From Chloroflexota bacterium (GTDB lineage: Bacteria; Chloroflexota; Anaerolineae; SpSt-313), in the NCBI GenBank assembly GCA_029553955.1, contig JAKPJZ010000052.1:1-46954 (forward strand): a DNA stretch of 46,954 nucleotides, in the 5' to 3' direction. A program made the translations under genes and the position numbers. This document shows, one piece after another, positions 21,642 to 30,057 of this stretch; the stretch's first letter is position 1, and each line of letters opens with the position of its first letter. The notes beneath the pieces are model-generated. The model was not told the origin of the DNA, made no database searches, and saw only the letters and a list, made by a program, of their open reading frames with translations.

Positions 21642-21670
21642 AGGATAGTCGGAATCGGAGCAGTTGGCAA
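21642..21670 (-). promoter_or_regulatory. Promoter of the DUF362 gene
   Basis: Minus strand TTGCCA (21670-21665), 17-base spacer, TATCCT (21647-21642). The -35 lies on the same base pairs as that of the opposite promoter. Confidence 0.6.
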
Positions 21671-21692
21671 CTCGGCGTGCTCCTGGTATAAT
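21664..21692 (+). promoter_or_regulatory. Promoter of the pseudokinase gene
   Basis: TTGGCA (21664-21669), 17-base spacer, TATAAT (21687-21692). The transcript start near 21699 leaves an 87-base leader. Confidence 0.72.
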
Positions 21693-21785
21693 AGTAACAA
21701 TCCTGTAACCCGTGAGAAATCCACCGTTAGCCACTCTGCAGAGGGGGCGCTCACGAGCCGGCGCGCGCCGGAAGGGAGGTCACCC

Positions 21786-23315
21786 ATGGATGCCTCGCTC
21801 GCCTCTGGCACCGTACTGCACGGGCGCTACACGATCACCAGTTTGGTCAAGGCCGGCGTCGACGGCGCCCTCTACCTGGGCAGCGACGCGCTCGCCGCGG
21901 CCAAGCTGGTGATCATCCTCGAAGGCGCCGACCCCTCGCCGGCCGCCCAGGCCAGCTTCCAGGAGGAGTACGAGGTCCTGGCCGCGCTCGAACACCCCAG
22001 CCTGCCGGTCGTGCTCGACTCGTTCATCGAGCCCTCGGGCCGACAGTACTTGGTCCTGCTGGGTTATGTGGAGCCCAACCTGGGGGAGGCGCTGTCGCAG
22101 AAGGACCCCTTCATCGACGGGCAGGTGTTGGACTGGTTCGATCGCATCCTCGATGCGGTCGAGTACCTGCACGCCCAGCGGCCACCGATCGTCCACGGCC
22201 ACATCTCGCCCTCACACATCGTCATCACCGTCGACGGCACGCCACACCTGACCGGCCTGGTCGACGTGGAGGGCATAGACAATGCCGGCGTGACTTCAGC
22301 CGATGCCCCATTCCTGGCGCCAGAGCAGCATCAGGGCCGGTTCGACGAGCGCTCCGACATCTATGGCCTCGGGGCCACGCTCTACGCGCTGTTGACCGGC
22401 AAGGCGCCGGCCGATGCCGTGGCACGGACGCAGGGCGCCGAGTTGGTGCCGCCCCGCCAGGCGAACCGGGCGCTCCCCGAGGGCATCGACGCGGCCATTC
22501 TGAGGGCCATGCAGCTTGACCCGCAACAGCGCTACACCGGCGTGCCCCAGTTGCGCCAGGCGCTGGCCGAGGGCCTGCAGCCAGGCGCCGAGGCCGGCAA
22601 GGACTTTTGGGGGGCGTTGCGGGGGCCGGCGCGGCGGCGGCTTGGCCGGCTGCCACGCGTCCTGCTCGGTATCGGCGGCACGCTCGCCATCCTCCTGCTG
22701 GCGGCAGGTGTGCTGTGGCGGTTGGGGCTGCCGAGCTTGGGGCTAGATAACGCCCCGATGCCCACGCCTTCGCCGGCGAGCATCGCGACGGCAGCCATGC
22801 CGCCCACCAGCCTGCCAGAAGCGCCAACGGAGGCACTGCCGGTTGCGCGGCCCTCCGTCGCCTCGCCCAGTGCCACGCCGGCCCACGTCGCGTCGACCCG
22901 GGCCGCGCCGCCTACTACGGCCCCGACCTCAACGACGGCCGTTCACCCCACGCCGACTGTGCGGTGGATCGCCGGGCCGCCGGCAAGCGCCACGCCGCGC
23001 TGGTTCCCCGCGCCGACGCTCGACTCGCCGGGCCAAGGCGAGTGCACCGGCAGCATCGAGTTCACCTGGACGTGGCCCTATGCCCTGGCCGATGATGAAT
23101 ACTTTGACCTGCAGGTCTACCGCATCGGCACGCAGCCCGAGGGCATCGCCTGGTGCAAGGAGCGCCGCTACCGCACCACCGGACTGCTTCTGGGTGAAGG
23201 GCAGTACTATTGGCGCGTGCAGGTCATCCGCGGCCAGGCAGGCCAGGTGCAGGGCGTGGTCTCGGACCCCAGCGCAGCCTGCCTCTTCACTTGGCGAGCG
23301 GCGCCAGCTCGCTGA
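21786..23315 (+). CDS. Membrane protein with N-terminal protein pseudokinase domain
   Basis: Predicted 509 residues. About 1-275 has the Hanks-type Ser/Thr kinase layout: LHGRYTITSLVKAG glycine-loop region, a helix EYEVLAALEHPSLP, the hinge, HGHISPSHIVI in place of the catalytic HRDxKPxN loop, LVDVEG in place of DFG, APEQ, DIYGLGATLYALLTG and the C-lobe. The catalytic Asp, the loop Lys and the loop Asn are replaced by His, Ser and His, so phosphotransfer is unlikely. A membrane helix (about 292-316) is followed by a Pro/Thr-rich linker and a C-terminal beta-rich extracellular domain (about 415-505) with Cys residues. GGGAGG precedes ATG 21786. A scaffold or sensor role is inference. Confidence 0.85.
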   Translation: MDASLASGTVLHGRYTITSLVKAGVDGALYLGSDALAAAKLVIILEGADPSPAAQASFQEEYEVLAALEHPSLPVVLDSFIEPSGRQYLVLLGYVEPNLGEALSQKDPFIDGQVLDWFDRILDAVEYLHAQRPPIVHGHISPSHIVITVDGTPHLTGLVDVEGIDNAGVTSADAPFLAPEQHQGRFDERSDIYGLGATLYALLTGKAPADAVARTQGAELVPPRQANRALPEGIDAAILRAMQLDPQQRYTGVPQLRQALAEGLQPGAEAGKDFWGALRGPARRRLGRLPRVLLGIGGTLAILLLAAGVLWRLGLPSLGLDNAPMPTPSPASIATAAMPPTSLPEAPTEALPVARPSVASPSATPAHVASTRAAPPTTAPTSTTAVHPTPTVRWIAGPPASATPRWFPAPTLDSPGQGECTGSIEFTWTWPYALADDEYFDLQVYRIGTQPEGIAWCKERRYRTTGLLLGEGQYYWRVQVIRGQAGQVQGVVSDPSAACLFTWRAAPAR

Positions 23316-23400
23316 GCCACCCGTGCCCCTCAGCTCGACCGCTCCAGCATGCCCCGCCCCCAGGCCCTCGGGTGTATCCCAGGCTTTCGGGAGCTCTTGA

Positions 23401-23458
23401 ACCACGAAGGACACGAAGGGCTTTGGGTGCCCCCTGCCCCCTTTGTGTCCTTCGTGGT
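23401..23458. repeat. Dispersed hairpin, ACCACGAAGG family, copy 1
   Basis: Arms 23401-23419 and 23440-23458 pair over 19 bases with one mismatch. A relative with the same CTTGAACCACGAAGG lead occurs at 46441-46504. It is in the gap between the pseudokinase and MarR genes. Confidence 0.75.
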
Positions 23459-23515
23459 GCCCGGCCCCCGTCGGTCACCGACGATTCTGGGCTACACCCC
23501 ATGCCCTCTCAAGAC

Positions 23516-23544
23516 TTGGCAAAGGTAGTACGTGGTAGTATAAT
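23516..23544 (+). promoter_or_regulatory. Promoter of the MarR-ABC exporter operon
   Basis: TTGGCA (23516-23521), 17-base spacer, TATAAT (23539-23544). AAAGGTAGTACG at 23520-23531 and CGTACTTT about 30 bases on form an imperfect dyad over the promoter that could be the MarR operator. Confidence 0.7.
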
Positions 23545-23584
23545 CACACGCCGTACTTTCTCCCAGGAATGATTCGAGGCAAGT

Positions 23585-24151
23585 ATGACGTCCCCACGCG
23601 CCCGAGGCCGAGACCCTTTTCAGAAGGCCAGAGCCTTTCTGAGCGGCCAGTTCAAGGACCTGACCGGCCTGGAAGACACCAGTGGCGTCGAGATCCTCGC
23701 CACGATCCGTGCTCTGACGCGCCTGTGCGAGGTCGTCGACAGCCAGAAGGACGCCGACGTGGGCCTCTCGGGCCCGCGTTGGGGGCTGCTGCTGGTGCTC
23801 CTGGCCCACGAGCGCTTTGGCAAGGGGCAGGGGCTGACCCCCTCGGCGCTCAGCCACGTTCAGGGCGTGAGCAGGAACACGATCAGCTCGCTCTTGCGTG
23901 GGCTGGAGGAGCAGGGCTACATAGAGCGCGCGCTCGACGCCACAGACCGCCGCGTCTTTCGCATCCGGCTCACCGGCGAGGGCCGCAAGGTCGTGCAGTC
24001 ACTGGCGCCCGCGCGTGTGGCCTACGCCAACAGCCTGGCCTCGGACCTCAGCCACGAGGAGCGCGTGCAGTTGCTCGCCCTGCTCGAAAAGCTGCGCCGC
24101 TCGATCATCGCCAACGCGGGCCTGTCGCGTGGCCCCTGTCACCGCACATGA
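23585..24151 (+). CDS. MarR family transcriptional regulator
   Basis: Predicted 188 residues. A winged helix-turn-helix is seen at about 75-135: LTPSALSHVQGVSRNTISSLLRGLEEQGYIERALDATDRRVFRIRLTGEG, with the recognition helix SRNTISSLLRGLE and the DRR-V-F-R wing typical of MarR. Flanking helices form the dimer interface. MarR proteins repress neighbouring drug-export or catabolic genes and are released by ligands; here two ABC exporter genes follow in the same direction. The ATG 23585 has a weak ribosome-binding site, and the promoter upstream is strong. Confidence 0.9.
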   Translation: MTSPRARGRDPFQKARAFLSGQFKDLTGLEDTSGVEILATIRALTRLCEVVDSQKDADVGLSGPRWGLLLVLLAHERFGKGQGLTPSALSHVQGVSRNTISSLLRGLEEQGYIERALDATDRRVFRIRLTGEGRKVVQSLAPARVAYANSLASDLSHEERVQLLALLEKLRRSIIANAGLSRGPCHRT

Positions 24152-24260
24152 CGACCTGTCACACCGGTTTCCCTGGCGGGTGGCCAGCGCCGGCTTTCTG
24201 GCAAGCACTCGGTCCAGCTCGCGCCGCGGCTGACAGACGGTTTCTCCTGCTGCAGGGTGG

Positions 24261-24401
24261 GGGCCCCCCTACCGTTCCCCCGTCGCGGGGGAATTGGGGC
24301 GCTCGACCGCGTCCTGTGTGGCCAAGAGACGGCAAGCGAGCGATCTAGTGCCGCGGAAGACAGCCCAATTCTCCCGCGACGGGGGAACGGTAGGGGGGCC
24401 C
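24261..24401. repeat. Inverted repeat, 38-bp arms with 65-base centre
   Basis: Arms 24261-24298 and 24364-24401 pair with one mismatch around a 65-base unique centre. It separates the MarR gene from the ABC exporter genes in a 375-base gap with no ORF I can support. The layout (long arms, short centre) is like a small non-autonomous element or a large transcript hairpin that could lower exporter expression. Confidence 0.8.
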
Positions 24402-24526
24402 GCCCGTGGGTATGGGCAGGCGTCTGGCTGGTTGTTGCCAATCGCCTGCCCGCCATGGAAATCGGTGTGTCAGGTCTACCGCCTGTCAGAGTGGTAGCCA
24501 ACGATCGAACTGGAGCATAGCCGACA

Positions 24527-26767
24527 ATGACACGATTGCTCAAATACCTGAAGCCCTTCACCCTCCTGATCCTCCTGGCCATTGCCCTGCTCTTCGTGCA
24601 GGCCATGGCCGACCTGTCGTTGCCCGACTATATGTCCAAAATCGTGAACAACGGCATCCAGCAGGGGGGGGTGGAGAGCGCAGTGCCGAGCGCCATCCGC
24701 CAGAGCGAGATGGACCGGCTCGCCCTGTTCATGAGCCCCGACGACAGGGCGCAGGTGCTCGCAGCCTATACCCTGGTCAACACAGACTCGCCCGACTATG
24801 GTCGCGACGTCACGATCTACCCCGCGCTGGCCAACGAGCCAGTCTACGTGCTCAACGACACTGGCCGGGCCAAGACCGACGCGCTGAACCCGATCATGGG
24901 CAAAACGCTGCTCGTCGTCTCGGGCATCGAGCAGATGATGGCCGACCCCGCCAAGGCGGCGGCGTTCGCCCAGGGCTCGGGGCTCGACATCTCCAAGCTC
25001 CCGCCCGGCAGCGACGTCTTTGCCATGCTGCGCCGGATGCCCGAGGCGCAGCGGGCCCAGTTGACCGCGGCGGTCGACACCAAGTTCGCCGCACTGGGCG
25101 AGAGCATGGTCGTGCAGATGGCCGCGCCGGCGGTGAGGGCCGAGTATGCTGCCCTGGGCATGGATACCGACTCGCTGCAAAGCAGGTACATTTTCCGTAC
25201 CGGCCTGACCATGCTGGCGTTGGCGCTGCTCGCCGCCGCGTGCGCCGTGGCGGTCGGCTTTCTCTCGGCCAAGACGGCAGCCGGCCTGGCGCGTGACCTG
25301 CGACGCCATGTCTTCCGCCGCGTCGAGAGCTTTTCCGGCGCCGAGTTCGACAAGTTCTCGACCGCGTCGCTGATCACGCGCTCGACCAACGACGTCACGC
25401 AGATGCAGATGGTCGTCATCATGCTCGTGCGCATGGTCTTCTACGCGCCGATCATCGGCATCGGCGGCGTGATCCGCGCCCTGGGCAAGAGCACGTCGAT
25501 GTGGTGGATCATCGCGCTGGCAGTGACCGTGCTCGTGGGCCTGGTCATCACCGTGTTCTCGGTGACGCTGCCGCGCTTCAGGCTGATCCAGACCTTGATC
25601 GACCGCCTCAACCTCGTCACACGCGAGCAACTGTCGGGCATGATGGTCATCCGCGCCTTCAACCGGCAGGATCTGGAGCTCAACCGCTTCGACAAGGCCA
25701 ACAGCGACCTCACCGGCATCATGCTGTTCGTCAACCGCATCATGGTCGTGATGATGCCGGTGATGATGCTCATCATGAACGGCCTGATGCTCACGATCAT
25801 CTGGGTCGGCGCGCACCAGGTCGCCGCATCGCGCATGCAGGTCGGCGACATGATGGCGTTCATGCAATATGCCATGCAGATCGTGATGGCATTCCTCATG
25901 CTATCGATCATGTTTATCATCCTACCGCGCGCTTCGGTGTCGGCCGGCCGTATCGCCGACGTGCTCGAGACCGAGCCGGCCATCGTCGACCCCCGCGAAC
26001 CGAAACAGTTCGCCGAGCCGTTCACGGGCACCATCGAGTTCCGCGACGTCTGTTTCCGCTACCCGGGCGCCGAGGAAGACGTGCTGCACAGCATCAGCTT
26101 TACCGCCCGGCCCCGCCAGACGACCGGCATCATCGGCGCCACCGGCTCGGGCAAATCGACGCTCGTCAGCCTAATCCCGCGCTTCTACGACGTGACCGGC
26201 GGCACCATCTTTGTCGACGGCCTCGACATCCGCAGCGTCACCCAGCACGACCTGCGCGGCCGGATCGGCTACGTGCCGCAAAAGAGCACGCTCTTCTCGG
26301 GCACGATCGAGAGCAATCTGCGCTATGCCGACGAGGCCGCGACAAGCGAGACGCTCGAGCGGGCGGCGGCCGTGTCTCAGGCGAGCGAGTTCATCGCCAC
26401 CAAGCCCGAGGGCCTGGCGGCCGAGATCGCCCAGGGCGGCGCCAACGTGTCGGGCGGCCAGAAGCAGCGCCTCTCGATCGCGCGCGCCTTGGTCAAGCAG
26501 GCGCCCATCTACGTCTTTGACGATAGCTTTTCGGCGCTCGACTTCAAGACCGACGCCGCCCTGCGCCGGGCGCTCAAAGAGACGACCGGCAGGAGCACTG
26601 TGTTGATCGTAACCCAGCGCATCTCAACCATCAAGAATGCCGAGCAAATCGTCGTGCTCGAAGAGGGTCGGGTTGTGGGTCAGGGCACACACCATGAGCT
26701 CATGGCAAGCTGCGAGACGTACCGCAGCATTGCGCTGTCGCAGCTCAGCAAGGAGGAATTGGCATGA
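24527..26767 (+). CDS. Heterodimeric ABC exporter, subunit with degenerate Walker B
   Basis: Predicted 746 residues: permease plus ATPase in one chain. The first membrane helix (about 13-33) is followed by a roughly 180-residue extracytoplasmic loop before helix 2, a feature of one subunit in a known group of exporter pairs. Five more helices follow to about 480. The nucleotide-binding domain has Walker A GATGSGKST, signature VSGGQKQRLS and Walker B YVFDDSFSALD, where Asp replaces the catalytic Glu. That is usual for the degenerate site of heterodimeric exporters. Its stop overlaps the partner's start (ATGA). The probable role is drug or lipid export under MarR control. Confidence 0.9.
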   Translation: MTRLLKYLKPFTLLILLAIALLFVQAMADLSLPDYMSKIVNNGIQQGGVESAVPSAIRQSEMDRLALFMSPDDRAQVLAAYTLVNTDSPDYGRDVTIYPALANEPVYVLNDTGRAKTDALNPIMGKTLLVVSGIEQMMADPAKAAAFAQGSGLDISKLPPGSDVFAMLRRMPEAQRAQLTAAVDTKFAALGESMVVQMAAPAVRAEYAALGMDTDSLQSRYIFRTGLTMLALALLAAACAVAVGFLSAKTAAGLARDLRRHVFRRVESFSGAEFDKFSTASLITRSTNDVTQMQMVVIMLVRMVFYAPIIGIGGVIRALGKSTSMWWIIALAVTVLVGLVITVFSVTLPRFRLIQTLIDRLNLVTREQLSGMMVIRAFNRQDLELNRFDKANSDLTGIMLFVNRIMVVMMPVMMLIMNGLMLTIIWVGAHQVAASRMQVGDMMAFMQYAMQIVMAFLMLSIMFIILPRASVSAGRIADVLETEPAIVDPREPKQFAEPFTGTIEFRDVCFRYPGAEEDVLHSISFTARPRQTTGIIGATGSGKSTLVSLIPRFYDVTGGTIFVDGLDIRSVTQHDLRGRIGYVPQKSTLFSGTIESNLRYADEAATSETLERAAAVSQASEFIATKPEGLAAEIAQGGANVSGGQKQRLSIARALVKQAPIYVFDDSFSALDFKTDAALRRALKETTGRSTVLIVTQRISTIKNAEQIVVLEEGRVVGQGTHHELMASCETYRSIALSQLSKEELA

Positions 26768-28662
26768 GCGCACAGCGCAAACAAGGCACGCAGCTTCCGA
26801 GCGCGCCTACGGGCCGGGGCCCGATGGGTATGCGCCGCGGCCCCATGGGGGGCATGCACCGCATGATGGCCGGCGACAAGGCGCGCGACTTTCGGGGCAC
26901 GATGGCCAGGCTGCTCAAGTACATGAGCCCCTACCGCGTGCAGCTCGTGATCGTGTTGGTCTTCGCCGCGGCCTCGACAGTGTTCGCGATCGTCGGGCCC
27001 AAGATCCTGGGCCGGGCCACGACCAAGCTGTTCGAAGGCGTGATGGGCCAGATCGCCGGCCTCGCCGGGGGCGGGGGCGCCGGCATCGACTTGGCCTATA
27101 TCGGCCACATCATCCTGCAGATGATCGGCCTCTACCTGGTGTCGACGCTGTTCGGCTACATCCAGGGTTGGGTCATGTCGGGCGTGTCGATGAACCTGAC
27201 CTACCGCATGCGCAAGGACATTGCAGCCAAGATCAGCCGCATGCCGCTGCGTTTCTTCGACGGCACCAACCACGGCGAGGTGCTCTCGCACGTCACCAAC
27301 GACGTGGATACCGTCAGCCACACGCTCAACCAGAGCCTGACCCAAGTCGTCACCTCGGTGACGATGGTCATCGGCGTCATCGTCATGATGCTGTCGATCA
27401 ACCTGGTAATGACCCTGGTGGCGCTGTGCGTCATCCCGCTGTCGGCGGTGATCATCGGCCTGGTCATCGGCAAGTCGCAGAGGTACTTCAAGGAGCAGCA
27501 GGACTACCTGGGCCACGTCAACGGCCACGTCGAGGAGATGTACGGCGGCCACGTCGTGATGCGAGCCTTCAACGGTGAGGAAAAGAGCGTGGCACAGTTC
27601 GACAAGTACAACGACACGCTCTACACCTCGGCGTGGAAGTCGCAGTTCCTCTCGGGCATGATGTTCCCCATCATGGGCTTGGTGGGCAACCTCGGCTACG
27701 TGACCGTGTGCATCATCGGCGGCTACCTGGCGGTCAAGGGCACCATCACCGTCGGCGACATCCAGGCGTTCATCCAGTACGTGCGCTCGCTCAACCAGCC
27801 CATCGGCCAGTTTGCCAACATCTCCAACATCCTGCAGCAGACTGCTGCGGCGGCCGAGCGCGTGTTCGAGTTCCTGACACAGCCCGAGGAGGCGCCCGAG
27901 GCGGCCAAGCCAGTGCTGCTGCCCAAGGTGCACGGCAATATCGAGTTCAGGAATGTGCGCTTTGGCTACAGCCCCGACAAGATCGTCATCAACGACTTTT
28001 CAGCCACCGTCAAGCCCGGGCAAAAGATCGCCATTGTCGGCCCGACCGGCGCCGGCAAGACGACCATGGTCAAGCTGCTCATGCGCTTCTACGACGTCAC
28101 CGGCGGCGCCATCTTGGTGGAGAGCCACGACATCCGCGAGCTGGCCCGGCACGACCTGCGCCAGGCGTTCGGCATGGTGCTGCAAGATACCTGGCTGTTC
28201 AACGGCACCATCATGGAGAACATCCGCTACGGCCGGCCCGAGGCCACCGATGCCGAGGTCATCGCCGCGGCCAAGGCCGCGCGGGTGCACCACTTTGTGC
28301 GCACCCTGCCCGGCGGCTACAACATGGTGCTCAACGAAGAGAGCTCGAACGTGTCGCAGGGCCAGATGCAGCTCCTGACCATCGCCCGCGCCATCCTGGC
28401 CAACCCGCAGGTTCTCATCTTGGATGAAGCCACCAGCTCGGTCGATACGCACACCGAGGTGCTCATCCAACAGGCCATGGACAACCTGATGAAAGGGCGT
28501 ACGAGCTTTGTCATCGCCCACCGGCTGTCGACGATCCGCAATGCCGACCTGATCCTGGTGATGAACGACGGCGACATCGTCGAGCAGGGCACGCACCAGG
28601 AGCTCCTCGCGCGCAAGGGCTTTTACGCCGAGCTGTACAACAGCCAGTTCGAAGCCGCTTAG
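26764..28662 (+). CDS. Heterodimeric ABC exporter, catalytic subunit
   Basis: Predicted 632 residues. About 50 Arg/Gly/Met-rich residues precede six membrane helices (about 55-345), then a nucleotide-binding domain with Walker A GPTGAGKTT, signature NVSQGQMQLLTIARA, Walker B VLILDEATSSVD with the catalytic Glu, and the switch His in IAHRLST. The signature is SQGQM, whereas the partner keeps SGGQK, so the two ATP sites are asymmetric. AGGAGG lies before ATG 26764 and four bases overlap the upstream gene, ensuring coupled synthesis of the pair. Confidence 0.92.
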   Translation: MSAQRKQGTQLPSAPTGRGPMGMRRGPMGGMHRMMAGDKARDFRGTMARLLKYMSPYRVQLVIVLVFAAASTVFAIVGPKILGRATTKLFEGVMGQIAGLAGGGGAGIDLAYIGHIILQMIGLYLVSTLFGYIQGWVMSGVSMNLTYRMRKDIAAKISRMPLRFFDGTNHGEVLSHVTNDVDTVSHTLNQSLTQVVTSVTMVIGVIVMMLSINLVMTLVALCVIPLSAVIIGLVIGKSQRYFKEQQDYLGHVNGHVEEMYGGHVVMRAFNGEEKSVAQFDKYNDTLYTSAWKSQFLSGMMFPIMGLVGNLGYVTVCIIGGYLAVKGTITVGDIQAFIQYVRSLNQPIGQFANISNILQQTAAAAERVFEFLTQPEEAPEAAKPVLLPKVHGNIEFRNVRFGYSPDKIVINDFSATVKPGQKIAIVGPTGAGKTTMVKLLMRFYDVTGGAILVESHDIRELARHDLRQAFGMVLQDTWLFNGTIMENIRYGRPEATDAEVIAAAKAARVHHFVRTLPGGYNMVLNEESSNVSQGQMQLLTIARAILANPQVLILDEATSSVDTHTEVLIQQAMDNLMKGRTSFVIAHRLSTIRNADLILVMNDGDIVEQGTHQELLARKGFYAELYNSQFEAA

Positions 28663-28678
28663 CCTGTTTTCCGCAGTC

Positions 28679-28708
28679 AGCAGAGGCGGCTCCCACGCCG
28701 CCTCTGCT
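28679..28708. terminator. TCCCAC-loop hairpin after ABC operon
   Basis: AGCAGAGGCGGC (28679-28690) pairs with GCCGCCTCTGCT (28697-28708) around the loop TCCCAC. The same 12-base arm recurs at 30808-30819, and in part at 41853. It lies 17 bases after the stop and is a likely transcript end. Confidence 0.7.
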
Positions 28709-28787
28709 CGGCGTGCAAGACGGGCTTGGCGCCCGGGCATCCGGCAACAGCCGGCTCGCCCGCTCGGCGCCTGCCCAGCCCTGACCC

Positions 28788-28881
28788 GGGTGGGGTTTGG
28801 GTGGGTTGGTTGGCCCTGTTGGCTGCCCCTGGCGCGCCAGGGGCAGCCAACAGGGCCAACCAACCCACCCAAACCCCACCC
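28788..28881. repeat. Perfect 94-bp palindrome, no loop
   Basis: Bases 28788-28834 and 28835-28881 are exactly complementary, 47 bp each with no spacer. It lies between the convergent ABC exporter and PhzF genes. Together with the hairpin at 28679 it fills the 295-base gap. Confidence 0.9.
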
Positions 28882-28957
28882 CAGAGGTTCCGTTCCGGCA
28901 ACGTGCGAAGCGTAACGCCCGGATGCCACGACTCCCCGGTCATGTGCGGCTGTAGTA

Positions 28958-29782
28958 TCAAGCGTCCACGTCCAAGCTGGCCACTCGCTCCGTAAGCACA
29001 CCGCGGGCGACGGTGACGGCCTGCCCGGCAATGGCAACGCGCTCGCCCTCCAGGCGCACCATCAACTGCCCGCCGCGCCGCGAGGCCTGGTAGGCGAGGA
29101 ATTCCCGCTTGCGCAGCCTCCCCTCCCAGTAGGGCGCCAGGGCGCAGTGCGCCGAGCCGGTGACGGGGTCCTCGGCAACGCCCGTCTGCGGCCCGAACCA
29201 CCGCGAGACAAAATCGTACCCCGGCGTCTCTTCAGCGCGGCTGGTGACGATCACACCCCGGGCCGGGACGCGCCGGATGCGGTCGAAATCGGGCTTCAGG
29301 CCGCGGACAATCCCCTCGCCCTCCACCTCCACCAGATAGTCGAAACAACTGCGCCCGATGAAGAGGGGCGTCACGCCCAGGGCGGCGCACAGGCCCCCAG
29401 GGTCCTCGGCCGGCTCGACAGGGGTGGCCGGGAAGTTGAGCTCGACCCACATGCCCGGCCTGCGCACTGCGGTGAGAGGTCCGCTCAACGTCTCAAAGTG
29501 CGCCGTCTTGTCGGGGTCCAGCCGTCCGCTCTCCCACAGGACGTGGGCGCTCGCCAGGGTGCCGTGCCCGCAGAGCTCGACCTCCACCGTGGGCGTGAAC
29601 CAGCGCAGGCGATAGTCGCCCCGTTCTGGCCAGAGGAAAGCGGTCTCCGAGAGGTTCATCTCCTGTGCCACGGCCTGCAGCCAGTCGTCGTCCTGCGGCG
29701 CGGCGAGCAGGCAGACCGCGGCGGGGTTGCCGTGGAAGGGCTCGTGGGTGAACGCGTCGACGTGGTAGAGAGGGATCTCCAT
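28958..29782 (-). CDS. PhzF family isomerase-like protein
   Basis: Predicted 274 residues with the two-fold diaminopimelate-epimerase-type fold. The N-terminal VDAFTHEPFHGNPAAVCLL, NLSETAFLWP with the catalytic Glu, VELCGHGTLASAHVLWE, and the second-half ARGVIVTSRAE and EDPVTGSAHCALAPYW are all characteristic. PhzF itself isomerises an intermediate of phenazine synthesis, but most relatives have unknown substrates and no phz genes are nearby. ATG 29782 is chosen because GGAGG lies 5 bases upstream; an ATG at 29794 overlaps that signal. It is on the minus strand downstream of a MITE-like repeat. Confidence 0.9.
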   Translation of the reverse strand: MEIPLYHVDAFTHEPFHGNPAAVCLLAAPQDDDWLQAVAQEMNLSETAFLWPERGDYRLRWFTPTVEVELCGHGTLASAHVLWESGRLDPDKTAHFETLSGPLTAVRRPGMWVELNFPATPVEPAEDPGGLCAALGVTPLFIGRSCFDYLVEVEGEGIVRGLKPDFDRIRRVPARGVIVTSRAEETPGYDFVSRWFGPQTGVAEDPVTGSAHCALAPYWEGRLRKREFLAYQASRRGGQLMVRLEGERVAIAGQAVTVARGVLTERVASLDVDA

Positions 29783-29866
29783 CGCAGCCTCCATCTAGAC
29801 AAAGGGCGACGTTCTCCCTTCATTGTACCGCTTCGCCGCACGGGCTGCAAAGGGCCTGGCGGCTGC

Positions 29867-30049
29867 GGGTATGTCCCACAGTTGTGGGGCACCCGTGTGC
29901 TGGCCGGGTTCTCCGCTCCGCTGCCACCCCTTGGGCGCAGACAAACGTGCACAGACACATGCCCTCGTGCGCCCGGCCCTGACCTAAAGGCCAGCACCGG
30001 GTTCGTGCGAAGCCCAAGAGCCGGTCGCCAACGATGATGGGATATACCC
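29867..30049. repeat. MITE-like dispersed repeat, copy 2
   Basis: About 183 bases, the inverse of 13332-13512 with small differences. The terminal inverted repeats are intact here: GGGTATGTCCCA at 29867-29878 and TGGGATATACCC at 30038-30049. It ends 8 bases before the sigma-factor stop codon. Confidence 0.8.
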
Positions 30050-30057
30050 GGCGGCTG

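Noticed and set aside
24476..25867. Long minus-strand frame opposite the first ABC exporter gene
   Set aside because: His/Asp/Arg-rich antisense of helices; no family pattern.
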